The notes under the pieces: generated by a model
Databases searched by the model: none
What the model was told of the DNA's origin: nothing
The model's input: the letters and a program-made list of their open reading frames with translations, nothing else
Assembly: GCA_031269465.1 (NCBI GenBank)
Contig: JAISZB010000079.1
Span: 1-37,438 of the forward strand
Direction of reading: 5' to 3'
DNA length: 37,438 nucleotides
Source of the DNA: Clostridiales bacterium
Lineage (GTDB): Bacteria; Bacillota; Clostridia; Lachnospirales; WQUN01
Shown here: positions 26,237-34,820 of the stretch, in pieces
How the letters are laid out: the number at the start of each line of letters is the position of its first letter
Position numbering within the stretch: position 1 is the stretch's first letter
Program-made: the position numbers and the translations under genes

Positions 26237-26318
26237 TTTTGCAGTCAAATGCGACTATTAAGCTTGATTATTTATAGCGCCGCAGAGTTTAAAAATAGGA
26301 GTTGCAAATCAGCATAGC
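26237..26318. repeat. Decayed MITE-like element
   Basis: Starts TTTTGCAGTCAAATGCGAC, has AAGCTTGATTATTTATAGCG inside, and ends AGTTGCAAATCAGCATA. The ends match the GCAGTCAAATGC subtype seen at 6896-6987 and 28750-28798. Confidence 0.45.
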
Positions 26319-26420
26319 TATGATTATATTGCGAGCGAACGGCGCAATACGCCGAGCTTTTGCCCTTGAGAGCGCTCAAACGCAAGAAATATGCAGAGGC
26401 GGCCTGCGGCTGGCTTTAGC

Positions 26421-27110
26421 CTATGGCAGCACTTTGCTTAAAAAGCTGAAGAGAGGATTGAAAGAATAGAATAGGCCTGTTAAAAGGCCTGATTGAATTT
26501 TGGCGAATAAGTCGTCATACTTCGGATTTAGGAAGAAGAATGTCAGGATGCAAAAAGCCGACCATATGAGAAGAACGCCCTCGGCAAACCCGAAAGCCGC
26601 CCCCCCAACCTTATTTAAAGGCCTGATTATTGGCAGCCGCTCGACTATGTCGATGGAGGTGGCTACAATCCACATGATAGCGCGAAAAATCAGCCATACC
26701 GCAATGAGTGAGATAAGGTTCAGGAGCATGTTTGCGAAAAAGCTGCTGATGTAGTCTTGGAGGGTTGTGACCGCGAGGGCGTTGCGGACTTCCGGGTTGT
26801 TGTTGGCTTGAAGCTGGTTCAGGATGAAGCTGGATTGATGCAGGGCGTTAAGCGCCTCCGTCTGAACCCTGAAGCTGGCGTTTTCAGCTATTTGCCCAAA
26901 ATCGATTATTGAGCCTACTTTTCTTTGCAAATAGCCGAGGAGTCCTATCCATTTAAGGAATCCGCTAACATGCGGGTAAAGGAAGTATGAAAGCGCAAGT
27001 GAAACAAGCCATGAAGAAAGCTTGTACAAAGAGCGGATCAAGCCGCGCCTCAAACCTATGAAAGTGCTTAGGGAAAGAATTAACAGCACAGCGGCATCGT
27101 ATTCATTCAT
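26421..27110 (-). CDS. CvpA family membrane protein
   Basis: A 229-residue CvpA-type protein with four membrane segments (about 7-25, 30-48, 120-150 and 175-198); E. coli CvpA is needed for colicin V export and linked to envelope stress, while the molecular role is unknown. The family features, an N-terminal STFIGLRRGLIRSLYKL block with glycine and arginine after the first helix and a GGAAFGFAEGVLLIW block before the last one, are visible. The ATG at 27110 is chosen because GGAGG lies seven bases upstream; the frame is open for twelve more codons. It follows the DUF5711 gene at 90 bases on the same strand, an association common in Clostridia. Confidence 0.85.
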   Translation of the reverse strand: MNEYDAAVLLILSLSTFIGLRRGLIRSLYKLSSWLVSLALSYFLYPHVSGFLKWIGLLGYLQRKVGSIIDFGQIAENASFRVQTEALNALHQSSFILNQLQANNNPEVRNALAVTTLQDYISSFFANMLLNLISLIAVWLIFRAIMWIVATSIDIVERLPIIRPLNKVGGAAFGFAEGVLLIWSAFCILTFFFLNPKYDDLFAKIQSGLLTGLFYSFNPLFSFLSKVLP

Positions 27111-27200
27111 AAGCATGCCTCCTTTTATGGGAATGAAGCGCTTCAAGAGCCAAGCGCTTCGGGTTCAAGAGAGAACCTTCATCGCTCAAGCCCCGATTTT

Positions 27201-28355
27201 TCATCGCTTCATAATTCTTCCGGATTCGCTTCCGGCAGCGATCACTGCCATGTTGGAGTCAAGGAAGACGAGTGAGTTGATATCTTGAATTGCCGTATAT
27301 TTCCAAAGCAGCCTGCCCCTGCTTGTTACGGCCCAAAAGTTTCGGCCCGAGCCGACCAGGGCGCATCCCCAGCTCATCGTCAAGCTGTCCGCCCTTGAAT
27401 CTAAGGCGAACTCTCCTGTCTTGGAGCCGTTCATATTATAGAAGACAAGGCTTCCGGGCGCTTTGGCGAGAGGATCGTTGAGCATGGCCTCGCCTGTTGC
27501 TATGGAAAAGCTCTTATCACTATATACGCAGAATTTATCAATTTTATTGTGGAGGCTGATGCTCCAGGCGTTTTTGGCAGTTTCTTCTGAAGGCGCGTAG
27601 CAGTTGATCTCGGAATCAGAGACGGCAAGGAGCTTGTCATTTTCCATGAACTTTACCGATGTGATTATTTGATCGTCCTTCTCAACGCCCGCGAATATCC
27701 CGTCTGTGTACTTTCTTGATTCGCTTGCGCTCGTGTACAGGAATGTTATCCTTGAGGCCATGGTTCTTGAAGCTTTTATGTTTATATCCAGAAAGCTTGC
27801 CGCGACAATTCCGCCGTCAGAGGAGGCGTCGACGGAAACCGGGAATATATTTGCCTCCGCGAAGGAGTAGTACCAAAGGCGCTGCGAATCTTTTCCGTAA
27901 AGCTCTATCCGGTACTTGTCGCCGCTTTGAAGAATGACGGAGAGATAGGCGGATTTGTTCACGCCGAAGCTGAGGACAGGATCCTCAAATGATACGCCGT
28001 AAAGCTTCCCTGTCTCATCAAATACATAGACTGCGCGTCCTTTGGGCTCGCTAACGGCGACAACCTTCCCGGCGCTTGAGATGATCGGCGCGGAAAGGCT
28101 TATAGTTTCCGACCAAATCTGTTCTCCTTTAGAAGAGTACAGCCTGACATAATCCTTTGAGAAGAAGAAGAAATTCTTTGAATCGCAGCTGTAGAACTGA
28201 GCGCCGCTGTTGTAGTCGTAAGAGACGCTGGAGCCCGCGTCAAGAAGCGTTGCGCCGGAAGCCGCCTGAGCGCCGCCTCCCCGAAATATGGGCAAAGCCG
28301 CGATTAAAAAAAAGCCCGCGATTAAGCCGATTGCTATTTTCGTCTTTCGTGTCAT
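27201..28355 (-). CDS. DUF5711 family extracytoplasmic beta-propeller-like protein
   Basis: A 384-residue protein with an N-terminal membrane anchor or signal (about 6-32, IAIGLIAGFFLIAALPIF) and an extracytoplasmic region of repeated beta-strand blocks (YDYNSGAQFYSCDSKNFFFF, VRLYSSKGEQIW, VYVFDETGKLYGV, GSLVFYNMNGSKTG, RGRLLWKY), the spacing expected of a WD/PQQ-like propeller. It matches the DUF5711 type found in Clostridia. No catalytic motif. AGGGGGG precedes the ATG by six bases. Upstream of CvpA in one probable operon, so the two may act together at the membrane. Confidence 0.75.
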   Translation of the reverse strand: MTRKTKIAIGLIAGFFLIAALPIFRGGGAQAASGATLLDAGSSVSYDYNSGAQFYSCDSKNFFFFSKDYVRLYSSKGEQIWSETISLSAPIISSAGKVVAVSEPKGRAVYVFDETGKLYGVSFEDPVLSFGVNKSAYLSVILQSGDKYRIELYGKDSQRLWYYSFAEANIFPVSVDASSDGGIVAASFLDINIKASRTMASRITFLYTSASESRKYTDGIFAGVEKDDQIITSVKFMENDKLLAVSDSEINCYAPSEETAKNAWSISLHNKIDKFCVYSDKSFSIATGEAMLNDPLAKAPGSLVFYNMNGSKTGEFALDSRADSLTMSWGCALVGSGRNFWAVTSRGRLLWKYTAIQDINSLVFLDSNMAVIAAGSESGRIMKR

Positions 28356-28537
28356 ATTAACCCCCCTAGGCGCGCAAAATGTCTTAGGCGTCAGGTTTTA
28401 AGCCTGCGCGTTGAATTCATTTTCCTCATTCCTCATTATAAATTTTCTTTTGCGTTTTGTCTATTTCCAAGCCTTTTCTTTTTCAGCCCAATAACTCACA
28501 GCTATGACAAAATAAGCTAATTCTGACATTTTAGATA
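28356..28537. promoter_or_regulatory. Upstream region of the DUF5711-CvpA operon
   Basis: About 180 bases before the DUF5711 start, bordered by a MITE. AT-rich between 28420 and 28480, compatible with a promoter, but no boxes could be assigned with confidence. Confidence 0.25.
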
Positions 28538-28661
28538 TACTGATTTTCGCACTAAACTGCATTTTTAAACCTTGATTATACAGAGAGCGCGATTGATATC
28601 TGAATTTCGCACCGCTCAATGGATAATCAACAAAAAAAGGAACATTTTTTGAAAACCAGCA
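28538..28661 (+). mobile_element. MITE subtype A copy beside a terminator
   Basis: TACTGATTTTCGC and GAAAACCAGCA ends; TA at 28536-28537 and 28662-28663. Inside: CTTGATTATACAGAGAGCGC, GATTGATATCTGAATTTCGC, ACCGCTCAATGGATAATCAA. 124 bp. It has inserted directly beside the terminator of the YkvI gene. Confidence 0.85.
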
Positions 28662-28662
28662 T

Positions 28663-28718
28663 AAGAAAAGCTGGGATATATTTTGCGTCTTTGGCGCTTG
28701 CATATCCCAGCTTTTCTT
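28663..28718 (-). terminator. Terminator of the YkvI-type gene
   Basis: AAGAAAAGCTGGGATAT and ATATCCCAGCTTTTCTT pair perfectly over 17 bases around a 22-base loop. Read on the minus strand the stem ends in CTTTTCTT. It lies about 95 bases behind the YkvI stop codon. Confidence 0.7.
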
Positions 28719-28734
28719 CTTTATGATGTATGCA

Positions 28735-28798
28735 GCCATTTGCATGAATATGCCGATTTGCAGTCGAATGCACCTAAGGAACTTTCAAAGCAGTATAG
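28735..28798. repeat. Decayed MITE end
   Basis: GATTTGCAGTCGAATGCACC and CAAAGCAGTATA near the YkvI stop codon match the GCAGTCAAATGC terminal subtype; no full element can be drawn. Confidence 0.35.
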
Positions 28799-28810
28799 CA
28801 GCGAGTTCCG

Positions 28811-29863
28811 CTAAGCCGCTTCTGGCATATCGAGGGCTTTTTTCTTGCCGCGCTTCCAGGCGATGAAGATGGCGGCAATCTCTATAGTCCCAATCAGGCT
28901 GAAGACTGGATACACCTTTGATACGAACATGGAAAAGCCTATGTGTGAAACCGCGAAAGCGCTTAAAGCAAGGAATGCCTTAGCGGCCAAAGGGTTTATG
29001 CCCAGGCGATTTCCAGCCCAGGCGGACAGGGCGAAGCCGTTTGAAATGGCGGTTGTAAATATGGCGCACATGAGCGTAATAAAGTAGAAGTACTCGAAAG
29101 CCAGGCCGAAGCGATTGGCGATTAGTAAAAGCGGAACCTCTGCAGGAGCTGCGTATGAGTAGTACAAGTAAAGGGGGTAAAGCATGCACAGGCCTAGAAC
29201 AGTCATCAAGCCTCCCCCCAAAAGAGCTGCGCGCCGGCACGTCTTTTTTGAGCTTATTGTCTTTCCCATCGCGGCTAGGACTGATATAGACGTCACTATG
29301 TTGTACGAGGTGTAAGTCAAAGATGAAAACAGCCAGCGCGGGCTTCCTTCAATGGCCATTGCTGGCGCGCTTTGGCGGGCGAAGGCAAAAAGGCCTATTA
29401 ATATCCCGCCTGCGGCAAGCACTGGGGCAAGCTTGCTGTTTATCTCCATGAGCCCTTCAAGATCAAACATCATGGCGATAAAGCACACCAATGCGCCGGC
29501 GGCGGCCCCGACGGAAAACTCCAGATCGAAAACTTGGTTGAGCGTAGCCCCGGTTCCCGCAATCATGGTTACATAAAGGACATACATGAAGAAAGCGGCG
29601 GCGACTTCCGTAACAAGGCCCAGATTTTTTCCCATGCAGTGCTGTATAAGCTCCTGGTATCCGAAGCCGTTTTCATGGCACATTTCTAGAACTGCCCAGC
29701 CAACTAGGGAAAACAGCGCGCCTGAGATTAAGAGTCCAATCACTCCGGCTTGCCCATAGTCAACGAAGAATTTCATCAGCTCCTGCCCTGACGCGAATCC
29801 CGCTCCTATTATGACAGAGGCGTATACGCCCGCAACCTTGAAAACATTATCTTTTCTTTTCAT
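28811..29863 (-). CDS. YkvI family membrane protein (amino acid permease-like)
   Basis: A 350-residue polytopic protein with about ten membrane segments, typical of the YkvI group within the APC/LeuT-like transporters. The first helix carries VYASVIIGAGFASGQELMKF (13-32), the unwound-helix glycine motif that marks the family. Substrate is unknown. AGGAGGG lies five bases before the ATG at 29863. A short palindromic repeat (29878-29974) sits directly upstream of the ribosome site. Confidence 0.85.
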   Translation of the reverse strand: MKRKDNVFKVAGVYASVIIGAGFASGQELMKFFVDYGQAGVIGLLISGALFSLVGWAVLEMCHENGFGYQELIQHCMGKNLGLVTEVAAAFFMYVLYVTMIAGTGATLNQVFDLEFSVGAAAGALVCFIAMMFDLEGLMEINSKLAPVLAAGGILIGLFAFARQSAPAMAIEGSPRWLFSSLTYTSYNIVTSISVLAAMGKTISSKKTCRRAALLGGGLMTVLGLCMLYPLYLYYSYAAPAEVPLLLIANRFGLAFEYFYFITLMCAIFTTAISNGFALSAWAGNRLGINPLAAKAFLALSAFAVSHIGFSMFVSKVYPVFSLIGTIEIAAIFIAWKRGKKKALDMPEAA

Positions 29864-29877
29864 TCATGCCCTCCTGT

Positions 29878-29974
29878 CATGCTGATGCGCATTGGAAAGC
29901 TCCGATTGAGGAGCATGATGCGCAAGTGGATGATCCGACTCGGGAATCGTCGCATTTGACTGCGCGTCAGTATA
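29878..29974 (+). repeat. Short palindromic repeat, subtype C, copy 1
   Basis: CATGCTGATGCGCATTGGAA, AGCTCCGATT, ..., CGCATTTGACTGCGCGTCAG ending TATA. It is the inverted counterpart of 36160-36259, with about two thirds of positions shared by eye, and its ends are related to the MITE terminal repeats (TACTGA, GTCAAATGC). It begins three bases beyond the YkvI ribosome site. Confidence 0.6.
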
Positions 29975-30059
29975 GTCCGGCAGCGCTGGCGGGGGCGAGT
30001 TCAGGCCCTTCCCGGCATACTTAAGTATATGAAGGGCATAGCGGGGCAATGCACGCGAA

Positions 30060-30091
30060 AAGCCGGCCGCCCGCATGCGGGCGGCCGGCTT
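30060..30091 (-). terminator. Terminator of glgA
   Basis: A perfect 32-base palindrome: AAGCCGGCCGCCCGCA and its complement, giving up to 14 GC-rich pairs. Minus-strand reading ends CTTTTCG. It lies nine bases after the glgA stop codon. Confidence 0.75.
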
Positions 30092-30099
30092 GGCTTATG

Positions 30100-31554
30100 C
30101 TATATGTCCCCATCCTTGAGCGCCTGATACAGCTCAATGTACTTGGCGGCTGACTTGTCCCAGGAAAAGTCTGAAGACATTCCGTTTATCATGATTTTTC
30201 TCCACGCAGCCGGATTTCTGTAGGTTTTAAGGGCTTCATTGACCGCCCACATCATTCCGCTTGCCACATAGTCGTCAAAAACGAAGCCGGTTCCCTGGCC
30301 GCTCTTTTCGCTGAAGTGCTTGACGGTGTCGGCGAGGCCGCCGGTTTTTCTGACTATCGGCACCGTGCCGTTTCTCATCGCGAATATTTGCCCCAGGCCG
30401 CAGGGTTCAAAAAGAGACGGCATCAGGAACATATCTGCGGATGCGTAGATCTTTTGAGCCAGATCTTCATTGAACATGATGTTCGCGCTCAACTTGTCTG
30501 GGTATCGCCAGGCATAGTCCTTGAACAGATGCTCGTACCTTCCGTCCCCGGTGCCAAGTATCACGAGCTGGAGATCCTTTCCCATAAGCTCGTTCATTGC
30601 AACGGCTACGAGATCAAGCCCCTTCTGATCCACCAGGCGAGATATGATGGCAATCATGGGCGAGTCGTCGCTAACGGGAAGGTTGAGCATCGCCTGCAGC
30701 TTCTTCTTGTTATGCGACTTGAGCTCCAATGAATTTATATCATAGTTTTGAAAGATCCTCGGATCTGTCGCGGGGGTGTATACCGCGTCAATGCCGTTTA
30801 CTATGCCGAAGAGCCTGTCTGATCTTTCTCTTAGCAATCCGTCCATGCCATAGCCGTACTGGCTCGTCTGAATTTCTTTCGCGTAGGTTTCGCTGACGGT
30901 GCTTATTGCGTCAGAGTAGGTAAGCCCCGCCTTCATGTAGCTGATATTGGAATAAAACTCCAGCTTGCCGCTATTATAGTATCCGTCGTTGAGATCAGCC
31001 GCCCATAGCGCTTCGCGCCCGAATACTCCCTGATACTGCAGATTGTGGATGGTGAATAGGCTCTTGACGTTCTCGAAGAAAATGAAGCCGCCATATACAT
31101 CCTTGAGGTAGACGCACCCAAGGCCTGTCTGCCAGTCGTTGAAGTGGATTACATCAGGCTGGAAATCCGCCTTGGCGAGAAATTCAACCGATGCCTTAGA
31201 AAAGAACGCGAATCTCTCATAGTCGTCATAGTATCCGTAAAATCCGTCTCGTCTGAAATAGTAGTCGTTTTGGATCATATACATGGGCACATCGGCATCG
31301 CCCAAGAAGTGGTAGATAGAGGCGCTCTGCCGGCGCCAAGCCAGATTCACCGTGAAGCTGTCGAGGTAAGAGAGATTTTCCATTAGATTCTCCCGCACTG
31401 TTTTGTACCTCGGAAAAACTACGCGCACATCGGTGCCGCAGTTCTTAAGGGCTTTTGGAAGAGAGCCTGCGACATCTCCCAGGCCTCCGCTCTTGGCGTA
31501 AGGAGTGACCTCGGTGGCGACAATGAGGATCTTCAAAGGGTTAGTGATGGACAT
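30100..31554 (-). CDS. glgA: Glycogen synthase (ADP-glucose type, GT5)
   Basis: A 484-residue GT5 glycogen/starch synthase that extends alpha-1,4-glucan from ADP-glucose. The N-terminal Rossmann domain carries KSGGLGDVAGSLPKAL (21-36, the KxGGL ADP-glucose motif) and the C-terminal domain the second nucleotide-binding region with GTGDGRYE, ADMFLMPSLFEPCGLGQ (Glu as in the E-x7-E retaining GT motif) and RKTGGLADTV. Full length. GGAGG lies seven to nine bases upstream of the ATG. None of glgB, glgC, glgD or glgP is nearby, so it is an isolated gene here. It has its own strong promoter at 31605-31633 and its own terminator. Confidence 0.95.
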   Translation of the reverse strand: MSITNPLKILIVATEVTPYAKSGGLGDVAGSLPKALKNCGTDVRVVFPRYKTVRENLMENLSYLDSFTVNLAWRRQSASIYHFLGDADVPMYMIQNDYYFRRDGFYGYYDDYERFAFFSKASVEFLAKADFQPDVIHFNDWQTGLGCVYLKDVYGGFIFFENVKSLFTIHNLQYQGVFGREALWAADLNDGYYNSGKLEFYSNISYMKAGLTYSDAISTVSETYAKEIQTSQYGYGMDGLLRERSDRLFGIVNGIDAVYTPATDPRIFQNYDINSLELKSHNKKKLQAMLNLPVSDDSPMIAIISRLVDQKGLDLVAVAMNELMGKDLQLVILGTGDGRYEHLFKDYAWRYPDKLSANIMFNEDLAQKIYASADMFLMPSLFEPCGLGQIFAMRNGTVPIVRKTGGLADTVKHFSEKSGQGTGFVFDDYVASGMMWAVNEALKTYRNPAAWRKIMINGMSSDFSWDKSAAKYIELYQALKDGDI

Positions 31555-31604
31555 TTTTTTCAGCCTCCAGGTTTATTGGTATACATTTAAGGCATATTAA
31601 TGAT

Positions 31605-31633
31605 ATTATAGTATTGAATTGCACCATTGTAAA
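31605..31633 (-). promoter_or_regulatory. Promoter of glgA
   Basis: On the minus strand TTTACA and TATAAT with a 17-base spacer, a near-consensus sigma-A promoter. The TATAAT ends 50 bases before the start codon. Confidence 0.8.
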
Positions 31634-31714
31634 GAACCGCGCTCCGTTTTCGTATTTATTAACTATTTAGCAACTTTTATGGAGAGTGAGCGCACCAAAG
31701 AAAGGAGTTTGCGC

Positions 31715-33523
31715 ATGGCAAACCTCATAAAAAAACGCGAAGAGATAGACGACAGATTTAAATGGCGCGTAAGTGATCTTATTCCAAGCGACTCTTTATG
31801 GCAACAGGGATATGAAGAGATTCTGAGCGGAATCGCGTCATTCGCTCAGGAGTTTGACAGTTCCTTTGCAACTTCTCCCAAAACCCTCAAAGAATGCCTG
31901 GATAAAAGATCAGACATCATGGAGCAAGCCGACAGGCTGTATGTGTACGCAAATCTTAAGCTTGCGGAAAATAATGGCGATCCGCTGTATCAGGCAATGT
32001 CGGATAAAGCTGACAATATGATTGCAAAGCTTTCAAGCGCTTTCTCATTCATAGAGCCGGCGTTGGCGGGCATGGATGAAAATCTCCTTGAAAGCTGGAT
32101 GGCCCTGGAATCCGGCCTTGCCGCTTACGCTCACTACTTCGAGGATCTAATGAGGCAGAAGGAGCATGTCTTAAGCCCTGAAATGGAGGAGCTTCTGGCA
32201 AGCGCGACAGAGCTTGCGCAAGCGCCCGGAAACATTTTCACCATGCTAAACAACGCTGACATGAAATTCGGCTCCGTGACTGATGAAGAAGGCGAAGAAG
32301 TCGAGCTTACCCTTGGCAGGTATTCAAATCTCATAGAATCGGATGACAGGCAGGTGAGAAAGGCGGCCTTTGAGAAGCTCTTCGACGCCTACATCAGGCA
32401 GAAGAACACTTTGGCTGCAGTCTACAGCGCCAGCGTCAAGAAGGACATTTTCTTCTCTAAGGCGCGCAAATACTCTTCATCAATGGATGAAGCACTCTCC
32501 AGCGACAACATAGGGCTGGATGTCTATGCCAATCTCATACAAGCAGTAAAGGAGAGCCTTCCCGCTCTCCACAGATACATCAGGTTGAGGAAAAAAGCGC
32601 TCAATCTGGAGGAGCTGCATATGTATGATCTATATAATTCAATTATACCCAAAGTTGAGACAAAACTGACATTCGAGCAGGCGAAAGATATAGTCGCAAA
32701 AGCTCTCGCCCCGTTAGGGCGCGATTATACTGATGCAGTTTTGAAGGGCTTTGAAGGCGGCTGGATAGACGTCTATGAAAACGAAGGCAAAAAAAGCGGC
32801 GCTTTCGCCTGGGGATCCTATGGATGCCATCCTTTCGTGCTGCTCAACTTCAACGGCACGATAGACGCAATGTTCACCCTGGCGCACGAGATGGGGCACG
32901 CGATGCATAGCTGGTACAGCTGGGGGAATCAACCGTATATGTATGGCGACTACACCATTTTTCTGGCTGAGGTGGCATCGACTGTAAATGAAGCCTTGCT
33001 TATGGATTACCTGCGCAAAAATGAATCGGACAGCGCGAAGCGCGCTTATTTAGTGAATTTTTTTCTGGAGCAGTTTCGCACTACAGTGTTCAGGCAGGCC
33101 ATGTTCGCCGAGTTCGAAATGAAGACCCATGAAATGTCGGAAAGGGGGGAGCCGCTGACTGCTCAGTCCTTGAGCGGCCTTTACAGAAGTTTGAATGAGG
33201 AGTATTACGGACCGGAGGTCGTTTCGGATCTTCAGATAGAAATGGAGTGGTCCAGAATTCCCCACTTCTATAACGCCTTTTATGTATTCCAGTATGCGAC
33301 GGGCTTTTCCGCAGCTGCGGCATTCTCAAGGCGCATCCTTTCAGAAGGCGAGGCTGCGGTGGAGAAGTACAAAGGGTTTCTTAAGAGCGGTTCCAGCGAC
33401 TACTCGCTTTCAATTCTGAAAAAGGCTGGGGTGGACATGTCAAGCCCTCAGCCGGTGAGGGAGGCGATGGAGCTTTTCGAGGAACTTGTAATCGAGATGG
33501 AGGAGCTTGCGCAAGCTTTTTGA
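31715..33523 (+). CDS. pepF: Oligoendopeptidase F (M3 family)
   Basis: A 602-residue zinc metallopeptidase of the M3B/PepF type, degrading short peptides in the cytoplasm. The zinc motif HEMGHAMH is at 391-398 with Glu392 as base, and the third ligand lies in FLAEVASTVNE (416-426). The N-terminal helical domain (1-200) is normal for PepF. The ATG at 31715 is preferred over one 32 codons upstream because AAAGGAG lies seven bases before it. The gene is divergent from glgA and ends at a hairpin. Confidence 0.95.
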   Translation: MANLIKKREEIDDRFKWRVSDLIPSDSLWQQGYEEILSGIASFAQEFDSSFATSPKTLKECLDKRSDIMEQADRLYVYANLKLAENNGDPLYQAMSDKADNMIAKLSSAFSFIEPALAGMDENLLESWMALESGLAAYAHYFEDLMRQKEHVLSPEMEELLASATELAQAPGNIFTMLNNADMKFGSVTDEEGEEVELTLGRYSNLIESDDRQVRKAAFEKLFDAYIRQKNTLAAVYSASVKKDIFFSKARKYSSSMDEALSSDNIGLDVYANLIQAVKESLPALHRYIRLRKKALNLEELHMYDLYNSIIPKVETKLTFEQAKDIVAKALAPLGRDYTDAVLKGFEGGWIDVYENEGKKSGAFAWGSYGCHPFVLLNFNGTIDAMFTLAHEMGHAMHSWYSWGNQPYMYGDYTIFLAEVASTVNEALLMDYLRKNESDSAKRAYLVNFFLEQFRTTVFRQAMFAEFEMKTHEMSERGEPLTAQSLSGLYRSLNEEYYGPEVVSDLQIEMEWSRIPHFYNAFYVFQYATGFSAAAAFSRRILSEGEAAVEKYKGFLKSGSSDYSLSILKKAGVDMSSPQPVREAMELFEELVIEMEELAQAF

Positions 33524-33589
33524 TTGCAATGGCAGGCGGATAAAGGGCGCAGCTCCTAGAAAATAAGGAGTTAGACGCAGGCGGGCAAT

Positions 33590-33624
33590 AAAGGGGGGCG
33601 CGGTTTTTGATCGCGCCCTCCTTT
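33590..33624 (+). terminator. Terminator between pepF and the convergent gene
   Basis: AAAGGGGGGCGCG and CGCGCCCTCCTTT form a GC-rich stem with one bulge around GTTTTTGAT. It ends pepF and may serve the minus-strand gene stopping at 33662. Confidence 0.65.
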
Positions 33625-33661
33625 GGCCGGCGCTTCATATTTCGTGAAAGAAGTTCAGAAA

Positions 33662-34396
33662 CTAAGGTTCGTTTCGCCCCGCCTTGACAGATCCGGATTG
33701 ATTGGAAGGCTTTTTAGGAAACGGGATGATTTTATCCTGATCTCCGAAATAGCCCATCTCCTCATATGGGGTGAAGCCGTTGCAGTCGTACATCCGGGTA
33801 TGGCTATATGCGCTTAGAATCAAGCGAGCGAAATTTTCCGCTTGACTTTCATCCTTGAATCTATAGTCTTCATTATAAAAATATTCCATATAATAACTGG
33901 GATCTACAGAGAATTGAATCATCTGGTGAAGATACAGCATATCTCCCTCGATGCTTTCATCATCACCGCCTCTTTCCGGCGCGAGCCCATGTTTGAGGAT
34001 ATACGCGGCAAGCCTGGCATACGGTTTTTCAGGTTCAAAGTACGTGCAGTCGGCATATCGCAGAAACTCAGCTTTTTCAGGCAGGTAACGAGGCTTGCCC
34101 TTTTGGGATTCGCGAATTGAGGCCAGATCTTTTTCGTCTTCTTCAATGCCTGGACGAAGCTCAGGGCATGTGATGAGATTTTTATTGAGTGAATACTCCA
34201 CTGACTTTGCCTTGGCCAGACGCGTCAAAGCCAATCTAACCTCCTCTTCTGATGTTGACGCGCTCTCGTAGCGGTTGAACACATCGACGAATTCACTGAT
34301 GCTGATTGCGCCGTAAAGGTAGGCTGCAGCGGTCGCGTATTTCCCTATGAGGTCTTTTCTGATGCAGCTTATTCGCATTGTTGATGAAGATGGCAA
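33662..34396 (-). CDS. Unknown protein with truncated SEC-C-like end
   Basis: A 244-residue protein without membrane segments. Residues about 10-75 (YATAAAYLYGAISISEFVDV, FNRYESASTSEEEVRLALT) resemble the helical N-terminal domain seen in many Firmicute proteins that end in a SEC-C zinc motif. Here the chain ends in GRNEP, the first five residues of SEC-C (GRNDPCPCGSGKKYKxC), followed by TAG; no Cys-rich continuation is found downstream. The TTG at 34396 is chosen: GGGAGGG stands seven bases before it. The frame stays open further upstream, but that part lies in a MITE (34437-34560) and is not protein-coding. Function unknown. Confidence 0.65.
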   Translation of the reverse strand: MPSSSTMRISCIRKDLIGKYATAAAYLYGAISISEFVDVFNRYESASTSEEEVRLALTRLAKAKSVEYSLNKNLITCPELRPGIEEDEKDLASIRESQKGKPRYLPEKAEFLRYADCTYFEPEKPYARLAAYILKHGLAPERGGDDESIEGDMLYLHQMIQFSVDPSYYMEYFYNEDYRFKDESQAENFARLILSAYSHTRMYDCNGFTPYEEMGYFGDQDKIIPFPKKPSNQSGSVKAGRNEP

Positions 34397-34436
34397 TATA
34401 ACGCCCTCCCTTCGGATGAAATAAAACAGGCAGATA

Positions 34437-34560
34437 TACTGATTTTCATAGATAACTGCCTTTTTTGGAGCTTGATTGTACAGCGAGTGCGGTTGATATA
34501 GGCATTTCGCGACACTCAATGGATAATCAACAAAAAAGGAACATTTGATGAAAATCTGCA
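34437..34560 (+). mobile_element. MITE subtype A in the leader of the SEC-C-like gene
   Basis: TACTGATTTTCATAG and TTGATGAAAATCTGCA ends; TA at 34435-34436 and 34561-34562. Inside: GGAGCTTGATTGTACAGCGA, ATATAGGCATTTCGC, ACTCAATGGATAATCAAC. 124 bp. It ends 26 bases upstream of the ribosome site of the gene starting at 34396, so it probably lies in its promoter or leader. Confidence 0.85.
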
Positions 34561-34562
34561 TA

Positions 34563-34820
34563 TAAAGATTTGCAGCAATGCCGTCTTGCAGCCGCATAGA
34601 CAAACGAGTCAATAAAAAGGTTTATGAATTTAGCCCTAACGCCCCCGCGCCAACCCCAATCGGCTCGCAACCGGAGGACTCCGCGGCCATTCTCCTACGA
34701 TTCTTGCTACTTTGACCTAATCCTCCGCACTTTGCGGGCTAACTTCCACCAACTTGGCGAATTTGCTTATAGAGCCACGGGCGCCGTCATTCGAGCGCAT
34801 TGATGAACAAGCTCAGCCTA
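34563..34820. other. Non-coding gap
   Basis: Moderate GC, no supported frame, promoter or structure. Lies between two mobile elements. Confidence 0.4.

Noticed and set aside
29864..30076. 70-codon minus-strand frame upstream of ykvI
   Set aside because: Its peptide resembles one at 36076-36366 only because both translate repeat C; not a protein family.
34397..34612. Upstream extension of the SEC-C-like protein
   Set aside because: The extension translates a MITE; a TTG with strong ribosome site at 34396 explains the gene.
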